From Pseudobutyrivibrio sp. ACV-2 (lineage in GTDB: Bacteria; Bacillota; Clostridia; Lachnospirales; Lachnospiraceae), in the NCBI RefSeq assembly GCF_900107545.1, contig NZ_FNQZ01000021.1, forward strand, positions 1 through 40,389: 40,389 bases of DNA, in the 5' to 3' direction. How positions within the stretch are numbered: the first letter of the stretch is position 1; each line of letters opens with the position of its first letter. A program made the position numbers and the translations under genes. Below, one piece after another: positions 8,503 through 17,325 of this stretch. The notes under the pieces were generated by a model. The model saw only the letters and a program-made list of their open reading frames with translations, ran no database searches and had not been told where the DNA came from.

Positions 8503-10884
8503 ATGAATAAACTTTATAAGAAAATGTTTGGAATACTCCTCACTGGAGCGATGATTCTAAGCCCGGCTATTACTGCAGATGCAGCATCTGTAGTAAACGG
8601 AAGTTATGTAAAGGGAGACAACGAAAACAATCCAATCGTTACCCAAAATTATGGAGCAGACCCAGGTGTGATGGTATATGGCGATACTGTTTATGTCTAT
8701 ACCACAAACGATACACAGCAGTTCACAGGCAATAATGAAAATAAATTTGACCGTATCAATCAGCTTAACTGCTATTCTTCAAAGGATATGGTGAACTGGA
8801 CTGACCATGGTGCTTTCAATATTGCAGGAAAAAACGGCGCAGCAAAGTGGGCTAACAATTCCTGGGCTCCTACTATTTGCAGCAAAAGGATAAATGGTAA
8901 GGACAAGTTCTTCCTTTATTTTGCAAATAATGCAAGCAGCATCGGCGTGCTGACAGCGGACAGCCCAACAGGCCCTTGGAGAGATCCAATCGGCAGAGCT
9001 CTTATCACAAAGTCTACTCCAAACTGTAATGTGGAATGGCTTTTTGACCCAGCAGTTTTGGTGGATAGTGATGGTATTGGATATCTTTATTTTGGTGGTG
9101 GTGTACCAGCTGGACAGGCTGCGCATCCAAAGACCGCCAGAGTAATCAAGCTTGGAAATGATATGACAAGCACTGTTGGTACAGCAGCTACTATTGATGC
9201 ACCCTATCTATTTGAGGATTCTGGAATCAATAAAATTGGTAATACTTATTACTATTCGTACTGCTCTAATTGGAATTGCAGCAATGGTTTTCGTAACGCC
9301 ACAATTCAGGTTATGACAAGCCGCAATCCTATGGGACCTTTTACCTATCAGGGTGAGATTATGGCAAATCCTGCATCTGCCTTTAGGGGTTCGGACGGAA
9401 ATAATCATCATCAGATATTTGAATTTAAGGGTAACTACTACATGGCATATCATACCCATACAGTAGAGACTCAGATTATAAGAAAGAATTTAGGATACAG
9501 ATCAACTCACATCGACAGAGTAGATGTGTCTAATGGCAGAATCAACACAGTTAAGCAGACTCTTGCGGGTGTTCCAATGAATCCAAGCATTGATCCATAT
9601 AGCTGGGTTCAGGCAGAAACATTGTTTACACAGGCTGGAATTACTGTAAAGGGCAATGGTGATGGATCGGCATGGGTTTCAAGCATTGATAATGGTGATT
9701 TCACAAAGGTAAAGGGTGTTAAGCTTTCAAATGGAGCCAAGAGCTTTACTGCCACAGTTTTAAGTAATGGAAATGGAAGCATAGACGTGAGAGAAGGTTC
9801 TCCATCGGGAAAACTTCTTTGCAATATTCCTGTTTCAAATACAAATGGCGCATTTAAGGACTTTAGCGCAAATGTTTCAAACGTATCTGGAACAAAAGAT
9901 TTGTGCTTTGTATTCCATGGCAATTTTGCTTTTGACAGATGGATGGCTTCAGCTACAGAGCAGGGCAGCACTCCAGCTGTACAGGAACCTGAAAACGTAA
10001 ATACGAATTCAACTGCATCTATTGCAAATGGCTGGTACTATCTGAAGAATACAAACTCACAGAAATATTTAACAGTACAGGATGATGCTGCAAAGCCAGC
10101 TGCAAATGTATGTATCAGCACAGGTACAGGTGTTAAGGGCCAGAAATGGTATGTTGAAAACAAAGGTGACGGATACATCACACTTAAGTCTGGACTTGGT
10201 GACTTTATGCTTGATGTAGCAAATGGTGCAGACGAGGATGGAGCAAATCTTCAGATTTACACAGCTTATGGTCATGATGCTCAGCAGTTTATCGTAAAGA
10301 CGACAAAGAATAATGGTGTTTATACTATCGGAACAAAGTCTTCATCTGCTACAAAATACGTAGATGTATATGAGCACAAGAAAGTGGATGGCACAAATGT
10401 ATGTCAGTGGACATTCTATGGAAATCTAAATCAGGAGTGGATTTTTGAGCCAGTAAACAATTCAAATAATAATCAGGCATCTGCTCCTCAGCAGCAGCCT
10501 ACACAGCAGACACCTGCACAGGAGCCTGCTCAGACTCAGCCAGAGAGCAAACCTGAAACAAAGCCAGAGACCAAACCTGAAACTAAGCCAGCAGCAAAGG
10601 GCCTTGAATTAAGCTACACAATCAATAGCTGGAATGGCGGCTACAATGTAAGCCTTAAGCTTGAAAACAATACAGGCACTGCTGTAGATGGCTGGACAAT
10701 TAAAATCAAAAAGAGCGATGTAACTATTGATTCAAGCTGGAATATGTCAGTGAAGACAGATGGAAATTACTATGTAATCACACCATCAGACTGGAACAAG
10801 ACTATTGCAGCCGGACAGTCAGTAGAGATAGGCTTCCAGGGCAGCGGAGCAATCGGAAGCACTATTGATGCATCAGTTCAGTAA
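8503..10884 (+). CDS. Secreted GH43 arabinofuranosidase/xylosidase with CBM6, lectin and CBM2-like modules
   Basis: Likely removes arabinose side chains from arabinoxylan, complementing the upstream xylanase. The 793 residues contain a signal peptide (1-28, ending ADAAS), a five-bladed GH43 domain (~35-365) with catalytic base Asp53 (GADPGVMVY), pKa modulator Asp182 (LFDPAVLVD) and acid Glu238 (YLFEDSG), a CBM6-like domain (~368-485, WVQAETLF…FDRWMAS), then the lectin/linker/CBM tail shared with the xylanase. The layout resembles arabinoxylan arabinofuranohydrolases; the exact subfamily is inferred. The start at 8503 has AGAGGA 10 nt upstream. Transcription ends at the hairpin at 10972-11010. 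Confidence 0.93.
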   Translation: MNKLYKKMFGILLTGAMILSPAITADAASVVNGSYVKGDNENNPIVTQNYGADPGVMVYGDTVYVYTTNDTQQFTGNNENKFDRINQLNCYSSKDMVNWTDHGAFNIAGKNGAAKWANNSWAPTICSKRINGKDKFFLYFANNASSIGVLTADSPTGPWRDPIGRALITKSTPNCNVEWLFDPAVLVDSDGIGYLYFGGGVPAGQAAHPKTARVIKLGNDMTSTVGTAATIDAPYLFEDSGINKIGNTYYYSYCSNWNCSNGFRNATIQVMTSRNPMGPFTYQGEIMANPASAFRGSDGNNHHQIFEFKGNYYMAYHTHTVETQIIRKNLGYRSTHIDRVDVSNGRINTVKQTLAGVPMNPSIDPYSWVQAETLFTQAGITVKGNGDGSAWVSSIDNGDFTKVKGVKLSNGAKSFTATVLSNGNGSIDVREGSPSGKLLCNIPVSNTNGAFKDFSANVSNVSGTKDLCFVFHGNFAFDRWMASATEQGSTPAVQEPENVNTNSTASIANGWYYLKNTNSQKYLTVQDDAAKPAANVCISTGTGVKGQKWYVENKGDGYITLKSGLGDFMLDVANGADEDGANLQIYTAYGHDAQQFIVKTTKNNGVYTIGTKSSSATKYVDVYEHKKVDGTNVCQWTFYGNLNQEWIFEPVNNSNNNQASAPQQQPTQQTPAQEPAQTQPESKPETKPETKPETKPAAKGLELSYTINSWNGGYNVSLKLENNTGTAVDGWTIKIKKSDVTIDSSWNMSVKTDGNYYVITPSDWNKTIAAGQSVEIGFQGSGAIGSTIDASVQ
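9991..10884 (+). repeat. 894-nt module repeat, copy 2 (GH43 tail)
   Basis: Second copy of the lectin-linker-CBM coding block, joined to a CBM6-type domain instead of the GH10 domain. Both copies start at the same codon context (ENVNTNSTAS) and end at the same C-terminal Gln, so the module boundary is sharp. Confidence 0.95.
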
Positions 10885-10971
10885 AAACCTAATCCTATTT
10901 ATTAGCCACAAAATCTTTTTTTATCATATTAACACTCTAAATGGGTTGTAAAAAATTCTCTAAAAATGAAG

Positions 10972-11010
10972 GGTTCAGGGACTATCTTCGGATAGCCACT
11001 GAACCTTTTT
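10972..11010. terminator. Terminator after the xylan operon
   Basis: Stem GGTTCAG…CTGAACC with an inner CTATC/GATAG stem and TTCG loop, followed by TTTTT on the plus strand. On the minus strand it is followed by CTTCATTTTT, so it may also end the XRE operon. Confidence 0.85.
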
Positions 11011-11092
11011 AAGTCATTATGTTCTTTATGTTTTCAGTCGTTGTTCTGTGGCTAAATATATAGTATAATTTAGTCTTAGAATGATTTTTTTA

Positions 11093-11284
11093 TTACTCCC
11101 AAAACAATTCATCTAGTGTTTTATCCAAAGCCTTACAGATGGCGATACAAAGCTTGATAGTAGGGTTGTAATCACCCTTTTCTATAGCACTGATTGTTTG
11201 TCTACTAACATCGCATAGTTTTGCCAAATCTTCTTGGGACAAATCTTTTGCAGCACGAGCTGATTTTAGACGTAGATTTTTCAT
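11093..11284 (-). CDS. Small XRE-family transcriptional regulator
   Basis: A 63-residue protein that is only a helix-turn-helix domain (LSQEDLAKLCDVSRQTISAIE), typical of the YozG/Cro-type regulators encoded next to small membrane proteins in Firmicutes. It starts 3 nt after the stop of the membrane protein gene, with GGAG inside the end of that gene, so translation is likely coupled. It probably controls its own operon; targets are unknown. Confidence 0.88.
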   Translation of the reverse strand: MKNLRLKSARAAKDLSQEDLAKLCDVSRQTISAIEKGDYNPTIKLCIAICKALDKTLDELFWE

Positions 11285-11287
11285 TAA

Positions 11288-11815
11288 CTAATTCTCCCAT
11301 TTATCCATTGCTTTTCTTGCAAAAAAAACTACTGGAGTAATCCCATATACCAATGCCATTGCTAACTGTACAATTGGGCTGTTGCACTGTAATATTCCAT
11401 TTTCGATGGCAAGAGGCAGTTCATCTAAATCAAGGGCAAAAGCTGCAAGATTGATGAATGCAATGGAGCCATACAAAATAAAAACGCCGGTTCCTTTTTG
11501 ATTAACCTGTATGTAGGCGTGATTCCAAATGCTATAAGAGATGTCAACGGTAATACCAAGTACAATTGAAATGATGGCAAGCAAGGATGAAGAAAGTCTT
11601 ATGAATGTATCACCCCAAATATAATCATATACAAAATATATTCCTAGAAAGCTGATAGTTGTAAGAAAAGCGACTTTACTGGCTTTGCCTCTATTTATCT
11701 CCTGCATTTCATCATAGTGCCCTTGATTATATTTTTGAGTAGGAATTAAAAATAGTAGACAGGTACCAAAAACTAGTGCAAATAGCACTAACATAAATAT
11801 TTTTTTATTATCCAT
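11288..11815 (-). CDS. Small integral membrane protein, function unknown
   Basis: About 175 residues with four to five hydrophobic segments (MLVLFALVFGTCLLFL near the start, LTTISFLGIYFVYDYI, LLAIISIVLGI, GSIAFINLAAFAL, LAMALVYGITPVVFF). The start at 11815 is chosen because GGAGGG lies 7 nt upstream; an upstream ATG at 11839 would place the ribosome site inside the gene. It is cotranscribed with the XRE regulator. I do not recognise the family with certainty; membrane protein plus XRE pairs are common in clostridia. Confidence 0.75.
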   Translation of the reverse strand: MDNKKIFMLVLFALVFGTCLLFLIPTQKYNQGHYDEMQEINRGKASKVAFLTTISFLGIYFVYDYIWGDTFIRLSSSLLAIISIVLGITVDISYSIWNHAYIQVNQKGTGVFILYGSIAFINLAAFALDLDELPLAIENGILQCNSPIVQLAMALVYGITPVVFFARKAMDKWEN

Positions 11816-11966
11816 GACAGAACCCTCCTGAAAAAACATTATATTACTTATTACATAGCTTTAATTTAAGTATATACTCTATATGAAAAATGTCAAATAT
11901 ATTATACAAAATTCATATGGATTCACATCCTAAAGGCAGCCTATCATATATTCTAATGAATCACTA

Positions 11967-14237
11967 TTATTTTATTCCTACAGCTGCAAGCACTTCATCC
12001 ACAGTATTTACAGGAATGATTTCCAAATTATTTTTAACTTCTTCAGCGACATCTATTAAATCCTGCTCATTTTCAGCTGGGATAAATACCTGTTTTACGC
12101 CTGCACGTTCTGCAGCCATTAATTTTTCAGGTAGACCGCCTATGGCTGAAACCACACCTCTAAGAGAGACTTCACCTGTCATGGCAAATGTTGGCTTTAC
12201 AGGGTTACCTGTTACAAGGGATGCAATAGCTGTGGTCATTGTGATACCTGCTGATGGACCATCCTTTGGAACGGCACCTTCTGGAACATGGATATGTAAA
12301 TCGTTTTCTTCAAAAAGCTTTGACTTGTCAGGATACATGGATTTTACCAGGCTGACTGCAATTTGGGCTGATTCCTTCATTACCTCGCCGAGTTTACCGG
12401 TTATAATGATTCCACCCTTACCTTTTGTAAATAATGTTTCAATGTATAGAATTTTGCCACCTACTGCTGTCCAAGCAAGACCTGTTACTACACCAGGCTT
12501 TTGACTTTCTGGAACAGTATCGTGGTGAACCGGTCTCATATCAAGCTCAGTTCTAAGCTGTTCTGGTGTGATTTTCACAGGCTCATCTTCACCACGGGCT
12601 ATCATCACAGCAGCGCCTCTGCATAGACTATCGATTCGTTTTCTAAGCCCACGCACACCAGCCTCTCTAGTGTAATCTGAGATAATGGTGTTGATTACAT
12701 CATCGCTTACCTCAAGCTGCTTGTCATTTATGCCCATAGCATCCATTGATTTTGGAAGGAGATGTTTTCTGGCAATCTTTAGCTTTTCATCTGGTGTATA
12801 GCCAGTGAAGTTGATTACCTCCATACGGTTTAAAAGTGGGGCAGGAATGGTGTCGATGCTGTTGGCAGTGCAGATGAAAAGTACATCTGAAAGGTCGTAA
12901 GGCACATTCATGTAGTGGTCTGTAAAGGTGTTGTTCTGCTCTGGGTCAAGCACCTCTAATAGGGCGCTTGCAGGGTCACCATTATAGCTTTGAGAGAGCT
13001 TGTCAATCTCATCTAAAACCATTACCGGGTTGCTTACACCTGATTTTGAAATGGCATCCATAATACGTCCTGGCATAGCGCCAATATAGGTACGTCTGTG
13101 ACCACGGATATCAGCTTCGTCTCTAACACCGCCCAAAGAAACTCTGGCGTATTTACGGCCTAAGCTTTTAGCAATGGATTTTCCGATACTTGTTTTACCA
13201 GTACCAGGGGCGCCTACAAATAACAGGATAGAGCCTGATTGCTTACGCTTAAGGTTCATTACCGCAATCTGCTGAATAATACGTTTTTTAACCTTTGCAA
13301 GGCCATAGTGATCTTCATCGAGAATTTTTTCAGCTTCAGGTAAATCTATGAATCTAGTCTCTTCCTTTTTCCATGAAAGGCCTGTCACGAAATCCAGATA
13401 ATCATAAAGCATACCTGTTTCTGAGCTGTGGTGTCCCTCCTGCTTTAAGCGGTTTAACACCTTTTCAGCTTCTTTGCGGGCATCCTCGTTCATGCCGGAA
13501 TCTTTGATTTTATTTTCAAAGCGCTGGATGTCAGTTACATTCTCAGGATGCATCTCATCCAATTCTTTTTGCAAATACTCCATCTGCTTTTTGATGGCTG
13601 ATTCTCTGTATAAATCCTTGTATTCCTGTTCACGGGCAGTGTTGGCATCTGTTGTGACCTTTGTCACTTCCACGTATTCTACGATTTCCTGCTCCATCAA
13701 TGCCATACGCTTGTTAACGCTGTCGTTTGCAAGTATATTTTGCATTTCCTCATTGGAATTTTTGAACCAGTATGAGAGGGACGCTGCAAGCTCTTCCACA
13801 TTAGAAATGCCACTTAACAGTAGCTCTACGAAATTGGAAAACTGGAATCTCTTTGATAAATCCCTTACATCATTTTTTAGCGCTGCAAGGGTTTCAGCCT
13901 CTTTGTTGGTATCTAAAACATCCTCATCATTTCTGCGGGAAATGTTTAATTCTATTTCATGATTTTCATTTATAGAAATCTCTTCTACATTGATACGGCT
14001 GGTCACCGTTACGGTTACATAGCCATCAGGACTGATAGAAGACAGTGTACCTACAGCACCAATCTTATAAAAATTGTCTGCTGTCATCTCATTTCTGGCC
14101 TGATAATACTTGTTTTGAAGGATGATAACCTTTTCATCTTGAACAGCCTTACCAGCTAAAGATTTGAAGACATCTGTCTGGAAATACATGTTACCGCGGG
14201 ATATTAATTGAATATTATAAAGTGGTAATACAATCAT
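11967..14237 (-). CDS. lon: ATP-dependent Lon protease
   Basis: Cytosolic AAA+ serine protease that degrades misfolded and regulatory proteins. The 756 residues show the N-terminal substrate domain (~1-200), coiled coil (~200-265), Walker A GAPGTGKT (342-349), Walker B VMVLDEID with Asp409/Glu410, and the proteolytic dyad Ser662 (KDGPSAGIT) and Lys705 (43 residues apart, as in E. coli Lon). The start at 14237 follows AGGAGG with 6-nt spacing. A CIRCE-like element upstream suggests HrcA heat-shock control. The gene stands alone. Confidence 0.97.
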   Translation of the reverse strand: MIVLPLYNIQLISRGNMYFQTDVFKSLAGKAVQDEKVIILQNKYYQARNEMTADNFYKIGAVGTLSSISPDGYVTVTVTSRINVEEISINENHEIELNISRRNDEDVLDTNKEAETLAALKNDVRDLSKRFQFSNFVELLLSGISNVEELAASLSYWFKNSNEEMQNILANDSVNKRMALMEQEIVEYVEVTKVTTDANTAREQEYKDLYRESAIKKQMEYLQKELDEMHPENVTDIQRFENKIKDSGMNEDARKEAEKVLNRLKQEGHHSSETGMLYDYLDFVTGLSWKKEETRFIDLPEAEKILDEDHYGLAKVKKRIIQQIAVMNLKRKQSGSILLFVGAPGTGKTSIGKSIAKSLGRKYARVSLGGVRDEADIRGHRRTYIGAMPGRIMDAISKSGVSNPVMVLDEIDKLSQSYNGDPASALLEVLDPEQNNTFTDHYMNVPYDLSDVLFICTANSIDTIPAPLLNRMEVINFTGYTPDEKLKIARKHLLPKSMDAMGINDKQLEVSDDVINTIISDYTREAGVRGLRKRIDSLCRGAAVMIARGEDEPVKITPEQLRTELDMRPVHHDTVPESQKPGVVTGLAWTAVGGKILYIETLFTKGKGGIIITGKLGEVMKESAQIAVSLVKSMYPDKSKLFEENDLHIHVPEGAVPKDGPSAGITMTTAIASLVTGNPVKPTFAMTGEVSLRGVVSAIGGLPEKLMAAERAGVKQVFIPAENEQDLIDVAEEVKNNLEIIPVNTVDEVLAAVGIK

Positions 14238-14273
14238 AATAGACCTCCTGTAATTGAAATCATAACTGTTCTG

Positions 14274-14300
14274 CTAGCAGACGCGTTCAATGAGTGCTAA
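14274..14300. promoter_or_regulatory. CIRCE-like heat-shock operator upstream of lon
   Basis: The HrcA operator is TTAGCACTC-N9-GAGTGCTAA. Here the right half GAGTGCTAA (14292-14300) is perfect, and exactly 9 nt before it lies CTAGCAGAC (14274-14282), matching 6 of 9 positions of the left half. It sits about 40 nt upstream of the lon start, the usual position. The degenerate left half leaves doubt. Confidence 0.55.
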
Positions 14301-14310
14301 GCATAGTGTA

Positions 14311-14340
14311 AAAAAATTAGCTCACTTTAGGAGCTATTTT
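14311..14340 (-). terminator. Terminator for the FIST gene
   Basis: Read leftward, the stem TAGCTC…GAGCTA with a 7-nt loop is followed by ATTTTTTT. It lies between the FIST gene and the lon operator, so it would insulate lon from read-through. It also has a short T-run on the plus strand. Confidence 0.6.
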
Positions 14341-14444
14341 TAATGAATTGTGCAAAATATAATTGTTAGGTTGATGATATCACCACTGAAATATGCTGTC
14401 AATAAATCAAATATTAAATAATTATAAAATTACAGAAGCAGACT

Positions 14445-15389
14445 CTAATTAAGGACTACCTCTGCACAGAAATTTTCCAAATCCTGAACCGATTGTTCAG
14501 TTAAAGCAAAAAGTTGTTCAGGGGTGGCATAGGACAACCTAAAATGATCGCCCACATGCACATCAGAAGCAAAGGCTATCTGTCCTTCTTCAGTGCAAGC
14601 CTCAGGAACTCTGGCTATCTGGTGGCCATTGCGCTCTAGTATCAAAGGAAAATCGCAAACATTCTGTACAAAATATTGGTTTGGGTTAACCTTTAAATAC
14701 TTTGCATAAACTTCTGTGGCAGGATTTTTATCAATCTCAGAGACAATGTTGTCACCCTCAGTTTTGGTAATCGCCATTTCTCTGCCGATTGGTTGCCAGC
14801 CCAGATTATTCTCCATAAATAGTTTTAGGGTTGAGTTGATAAATGCAACTACAACAATACCATTAGCATAAACGTCCCTGCCATATACATGGGCAGTATT
14901 TTTTCTATTAATATTTCTGCCAGCTTTGATTCCAAACATAGGCAGCTTATGATGCCTGAATTCGTTTCTGAATACGGTTACGGAAATACTGTTTGAAGCA
15001 TAGAACACCTGGAGACACTTTACATTATCCAATGTCTCTAGGATTTCGTTCATTACTCGGCCAGCCACAAATGATGTGGTGGTTTCCATATTGTAATCGT
15101 ATTGAATTAGTTTCGTTTTAGTGAAAAATGTGACGGATAACTCCAGTGGAAAGAAGCTGATATCAAATTTCTCGCCGCCTAAATTTGCCACTGATACACC
15201 AGAAATACAAGCATCTGGAAAAGCATGATTTAATGTTTTAATAATCAAAGATTCATCTAAATCCAGGCGTGGATTATAAAGCTGCATCAAAACACCTGAA
15301 GCAGATTGAAATGCTGTTTCAGACTTAATATCACTAATGACATCATTTAGTTCGTTGAAATCATGAAAATGGTAGGTCTTTTGAATCAT
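14445..15389 (-). CDS. Stand-alone FIST sensory domain protein, probably C-terminally shortened
   Basis: FIST domains bind small molecules (amino acids have been proposed) and are usually fused to histidine kinases, GGDEF or MCP domains. The N-terminal FIST_N pattern (GVLMQLYNPRLDLDE, then PDACISGVS) and a FIST_C region (CDFPLILERNG, VHVGDHFRLSYATPEQL) are visible across ~314 residues. The family normally closes with a Phe/Tyr-Ser-Cys strand after the last helix and then an output domain; here the protein stops at FCAEVVLN, just before that strand. It may be a truncated FIST-GGDEF-type signalling protein. ATG 15389 is used; TTG 15404 is an alternative. A terminator follows. Confidence 0.7.
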   Translation of the reverse strand: MIQKTYHFHDFNELNDVISDIKSETAFQSASGVLMQLYNPRLDLDESLIIKTLNHAFPDACISGVSVANLGGEKFDISFFPLELSVTFFTKTKLIQYDYNMETTTSFVAGRVMNEILETLDNVKCLQVFYASNSISVTVFRNEFRHHKLPMFGIKAGRNINRKNTAHVYGRDVYANGIVVVAFINSTLKLFMENNLGWQPIGREMAITKTEGDNIVSEIDKNPATEVYAKYLKVNPNQYFVQNVCDFPLILERNGHQIARVPEACTEEGQIAFASDVHVGDHFRLSYATPEQLFALTEQSVQDLENFCAEVVLN

Positions 15390-15404
15390 AGTTTTATTAT
15401 CCAA

Positions 15405-15618
15405 TGCTTGTTAACGGTTTAACTGACTAAATAATAACATCTATATTTGACATAACTGTGTTTTGTGCAACTTAGTTTTTTGCTATAAATAATATTGATA
15501 TGTAGCTATCAGAAATGGTGGGAACCAGGTTTATTGACCAGATTTAATTCTTCTGTTAATATCCTATTAACCTAGTAGGTGGTAGGGATTTATCAGGATA
15601 AAGTGGAGGATAGTAAAT
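15405..15618 (+). promoter_or_regulatory. Leader and promoter region of the transporter-CooS operon
   Basis: A 214-nt divergent gap. The best promoter candidate is an extended -10 TGCTATAAA (15482-15489 area). A TTGACA at 15447-15452 has no good -10 partner. After it come short hairpins: TGGT/ACCA near 15516-15531 and ACCTA-G-TAGGT near 15571-15581, then GGAGG before the start at 15619. A leader of over 100 nt with paired segments could be regulatory, but it matches no riboswitch I know. Confidence 0.35.
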
Positions 15619-16545
15619 ATGAAAAAAATCTTACAGTTGACGACATTATTAATCATTACATCATTGACATTTATTGGCTGTGGAACTGCAAAGGCAAATG
15701 AGTCTGCAGAGACAGTGAAGATTGCTTATCTTCCAATAACACACTCGCTGGCTGCATTAGAAGAGGCTGATGAGCTTGCAGAAAATGATAATGTGCGAGT
15801 GGAGCTGGTAAAGTATGGATCATGGCCTGAGCTTTTGGATGCACTGAATTCAGGACAAGTGGATGGTGCCTCAGTTCTTATTGAACTTGCCATGAAATCA
15901 AAAGCTGAAGGCGTTGGAATAAAGGCCGTAGCACTTGGTCATAAGGACGGTAATGTAATCGTAGTATCAAATGATGTGAAAGACGGGGCAGATTTAAAGG
16001 GAAGAACAATTGCTATCCCACATCGCCAGTCATCACATAATATCCTGGTAAACGATGCCTTGGCAAAGGATGGATTGGCAATAGATGACATCAACGTAAT
16101 AGAGCTTGCACCTACAGAAATGCCTTCGGCCCTTGCCGCTGGAACAATTGATGGCTATTGTGTGGCTGAACCATTTGGTGCTATGGGAGTTTCCATCGGG
16201 GCAGGAAAGGTACTTTATACTTCCGAGGAGCTTTGGGATGACTCAGTTTGCTGCGCACTTGTTTTGACAGATGATTTTATTGAAAATCACAAGGAGACAG
16301 CAAAGCTTTTCGTAGATGGATATAAAACAGCTGGAAACAATCTTGATGCAGATACTGCGAAAAAAGTAGCACAGAAATATTTAAATCAGAAGGATGATGT
16401 GCTTGATATTTCATTAAAGTGGATTTCATATGATGACCTTGATATTACAGAAGAACAGTACGGTGAGCTTTCTGAGAAGGTAAAGGATTATGGTTTGTCA
16501 GATAACCCACCTGCATACGAAGAATTTGTAAAGAATGATTTTTAA
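15619..16545 (+). CDS. ABC transporter substrate-binding lipoprotein (NitT/TauT, SsuA/CmpA-like)
   Basis: The 308-residue lipoprotein has a signal peptide with lipobox SLTFIGC (Cys21) and a type-II periplasmic fold beginning VKIAYLPITHSLAALEEA, with the family features SGQVDGASV, LKGRTIAIPH and GYCVAEPFGA. Relatives bind nitrate, bicarbonate, sulfonates or pyrimidine precursors. The ligand here cannot be read from sequence. It is the first gene of a four-component run with permease, ATPase and cooS; this suggests the solute serves CO dehydrogenase (for example bicarbonate or a cluster component), which is inference only. GGAGG lies 5' of the ATG. Confidence 0.88.
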   Translation: MKKILQLTTLLIITSLTFIGCGTAKANESAETVKIAYLPITHSLAALEEADELAENDNVRVELVKYGSWPELLDALNSGQVDGASVLIELAMKSKAEGVGIKAVALGHKDGNVIVVSNDVKDGADLKGRTIAIPHRQSSHNILVNDALAKDGLAIDDINVIELAPTEMPSALAAGTIDGYCVAEPFGAMGVSIGAGKVLYTSEELWDDSVCCALVLTDDFIENHKETAKLFVDGYKTAGNNLDADTAKKVAQKYLNQKDDVLDISLKWISYDDLDITEEQYGELSEKVKDYGLSDNPPAYEEFVKNDF

Positions 16546-16563
16546 TAATCAAAAGGGGAAAGC

Positions 16564-17325
16564 ATGAAAAAATTAATCTCTATTAGATATGTAGTAGTTT
16601 CAATATTATTGCTTGTGGGATTATGGCAGTTGGCATTTATCATCAGTGATTATAGTGAAGCTCTGTTTCCTTCTCCGCTAATGGCTTTGCAGGCTTTGAT
16701 AGAAATGATTTTAGATGGAACGCTTCTATTATCTATTTCAGCCAGCATGTATAGATTTGTAATAGGGTATGGCCTGTCTGTTATAATTGCAGTTTTTTTG
16801 GGACTTATTCTGGGTAGTTTACCAAAGGTATTTAATTATGTTAACCCATCTTTACAACTACTTCGTCCAATCTCTCCAACTGCTTGGATGCCTTTTGTAG
16901 TCTTGCTGTTTGGAATAGGTGATTTGCCAGCTATAGTGATTATTTTCATAGCAGCATTTTTCCCTGTGCTTCTGTCTACAGTTTCTGCGGTTTTAAAGAT
17001 TGATGACATTTACTTTAGAGTAGCTGATAATTTCGGAATCAGACAGCCAGCTCTTATGTGGGAGGTAATTCTTCCCGCAGCTTTTCCACAGATTGCGAAT
17101 GCTATTCATCTCGCACTTGGTAGCGCATGGATTTTTTTGGTAGCAGGTGAGATGGTAGGAGCTCAGTCAGGTTTGGGATATCAAATCATCGATGCAAGAA
17201 ACAATATCAGAGCCGATATTTTGCTTGCTACTATTTTTGTTATAGGTGTTATTGGTTTGCTATTGGACTTTTTGATAGGATTGGCGGAAAAGAAAATTCT
17301 AAAGGCCTGGGGAGGTGAACAGTAA
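16564..17325 (+). CDS. ABC transporter permease (NitT/TauT, SsuC-like)
   Basis: A 253-residue inner-membrane subunit with six predicted helices (VVVSILLLVGLWQLAFI at the start, LLLDFLIGL at the end) and the EAA loop motif around ADNFGIRQPALMWEVILPAA (G-x(5)-W-x-V-x-LPAA) that contacts the ATPase. It starts 18 nt after the lipoprotein gene, and its stop overlaps the ATPase start (TAATG at 17323-17327). Normal length for the family. Confidence 0.92.
   Translation: MKKLISIRYVVVSILLLVGLWQLAFIISDYSEALFPSPLMALQALIEMILDGTLLLSISASMYRFVIGYGLSVIIAVFLGLILGSLPKVFNYVNPSLQLLRPISPTAWMPFVVLLFGIGDLPAIVIIFIAAFFPVLLSTVSAVLKIDDIYFRVADNFGIRQPALMWEVILPAAFPQIANAIHLALGSAWIFLVAGEMVGAQSGLGYQIIDARNNIRADILLATIFVIGVIGLLLDFLIGLAEKKILKAWGGEQ

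Noticed and set aside
13474-13962. 162-residue ORF opposite lon
   Set aside because: Shadow of the lon coding strand; composition (Ser/Phe-rich) and lack of ribosome site fit an antisense frame.
15447-15475. TTGACA as -35 box of the transporter-cooS operon
   Set aside because: No acceptable -10 hexamer at 15-19 nt; the extended -10 at ~15482-15489 is better.
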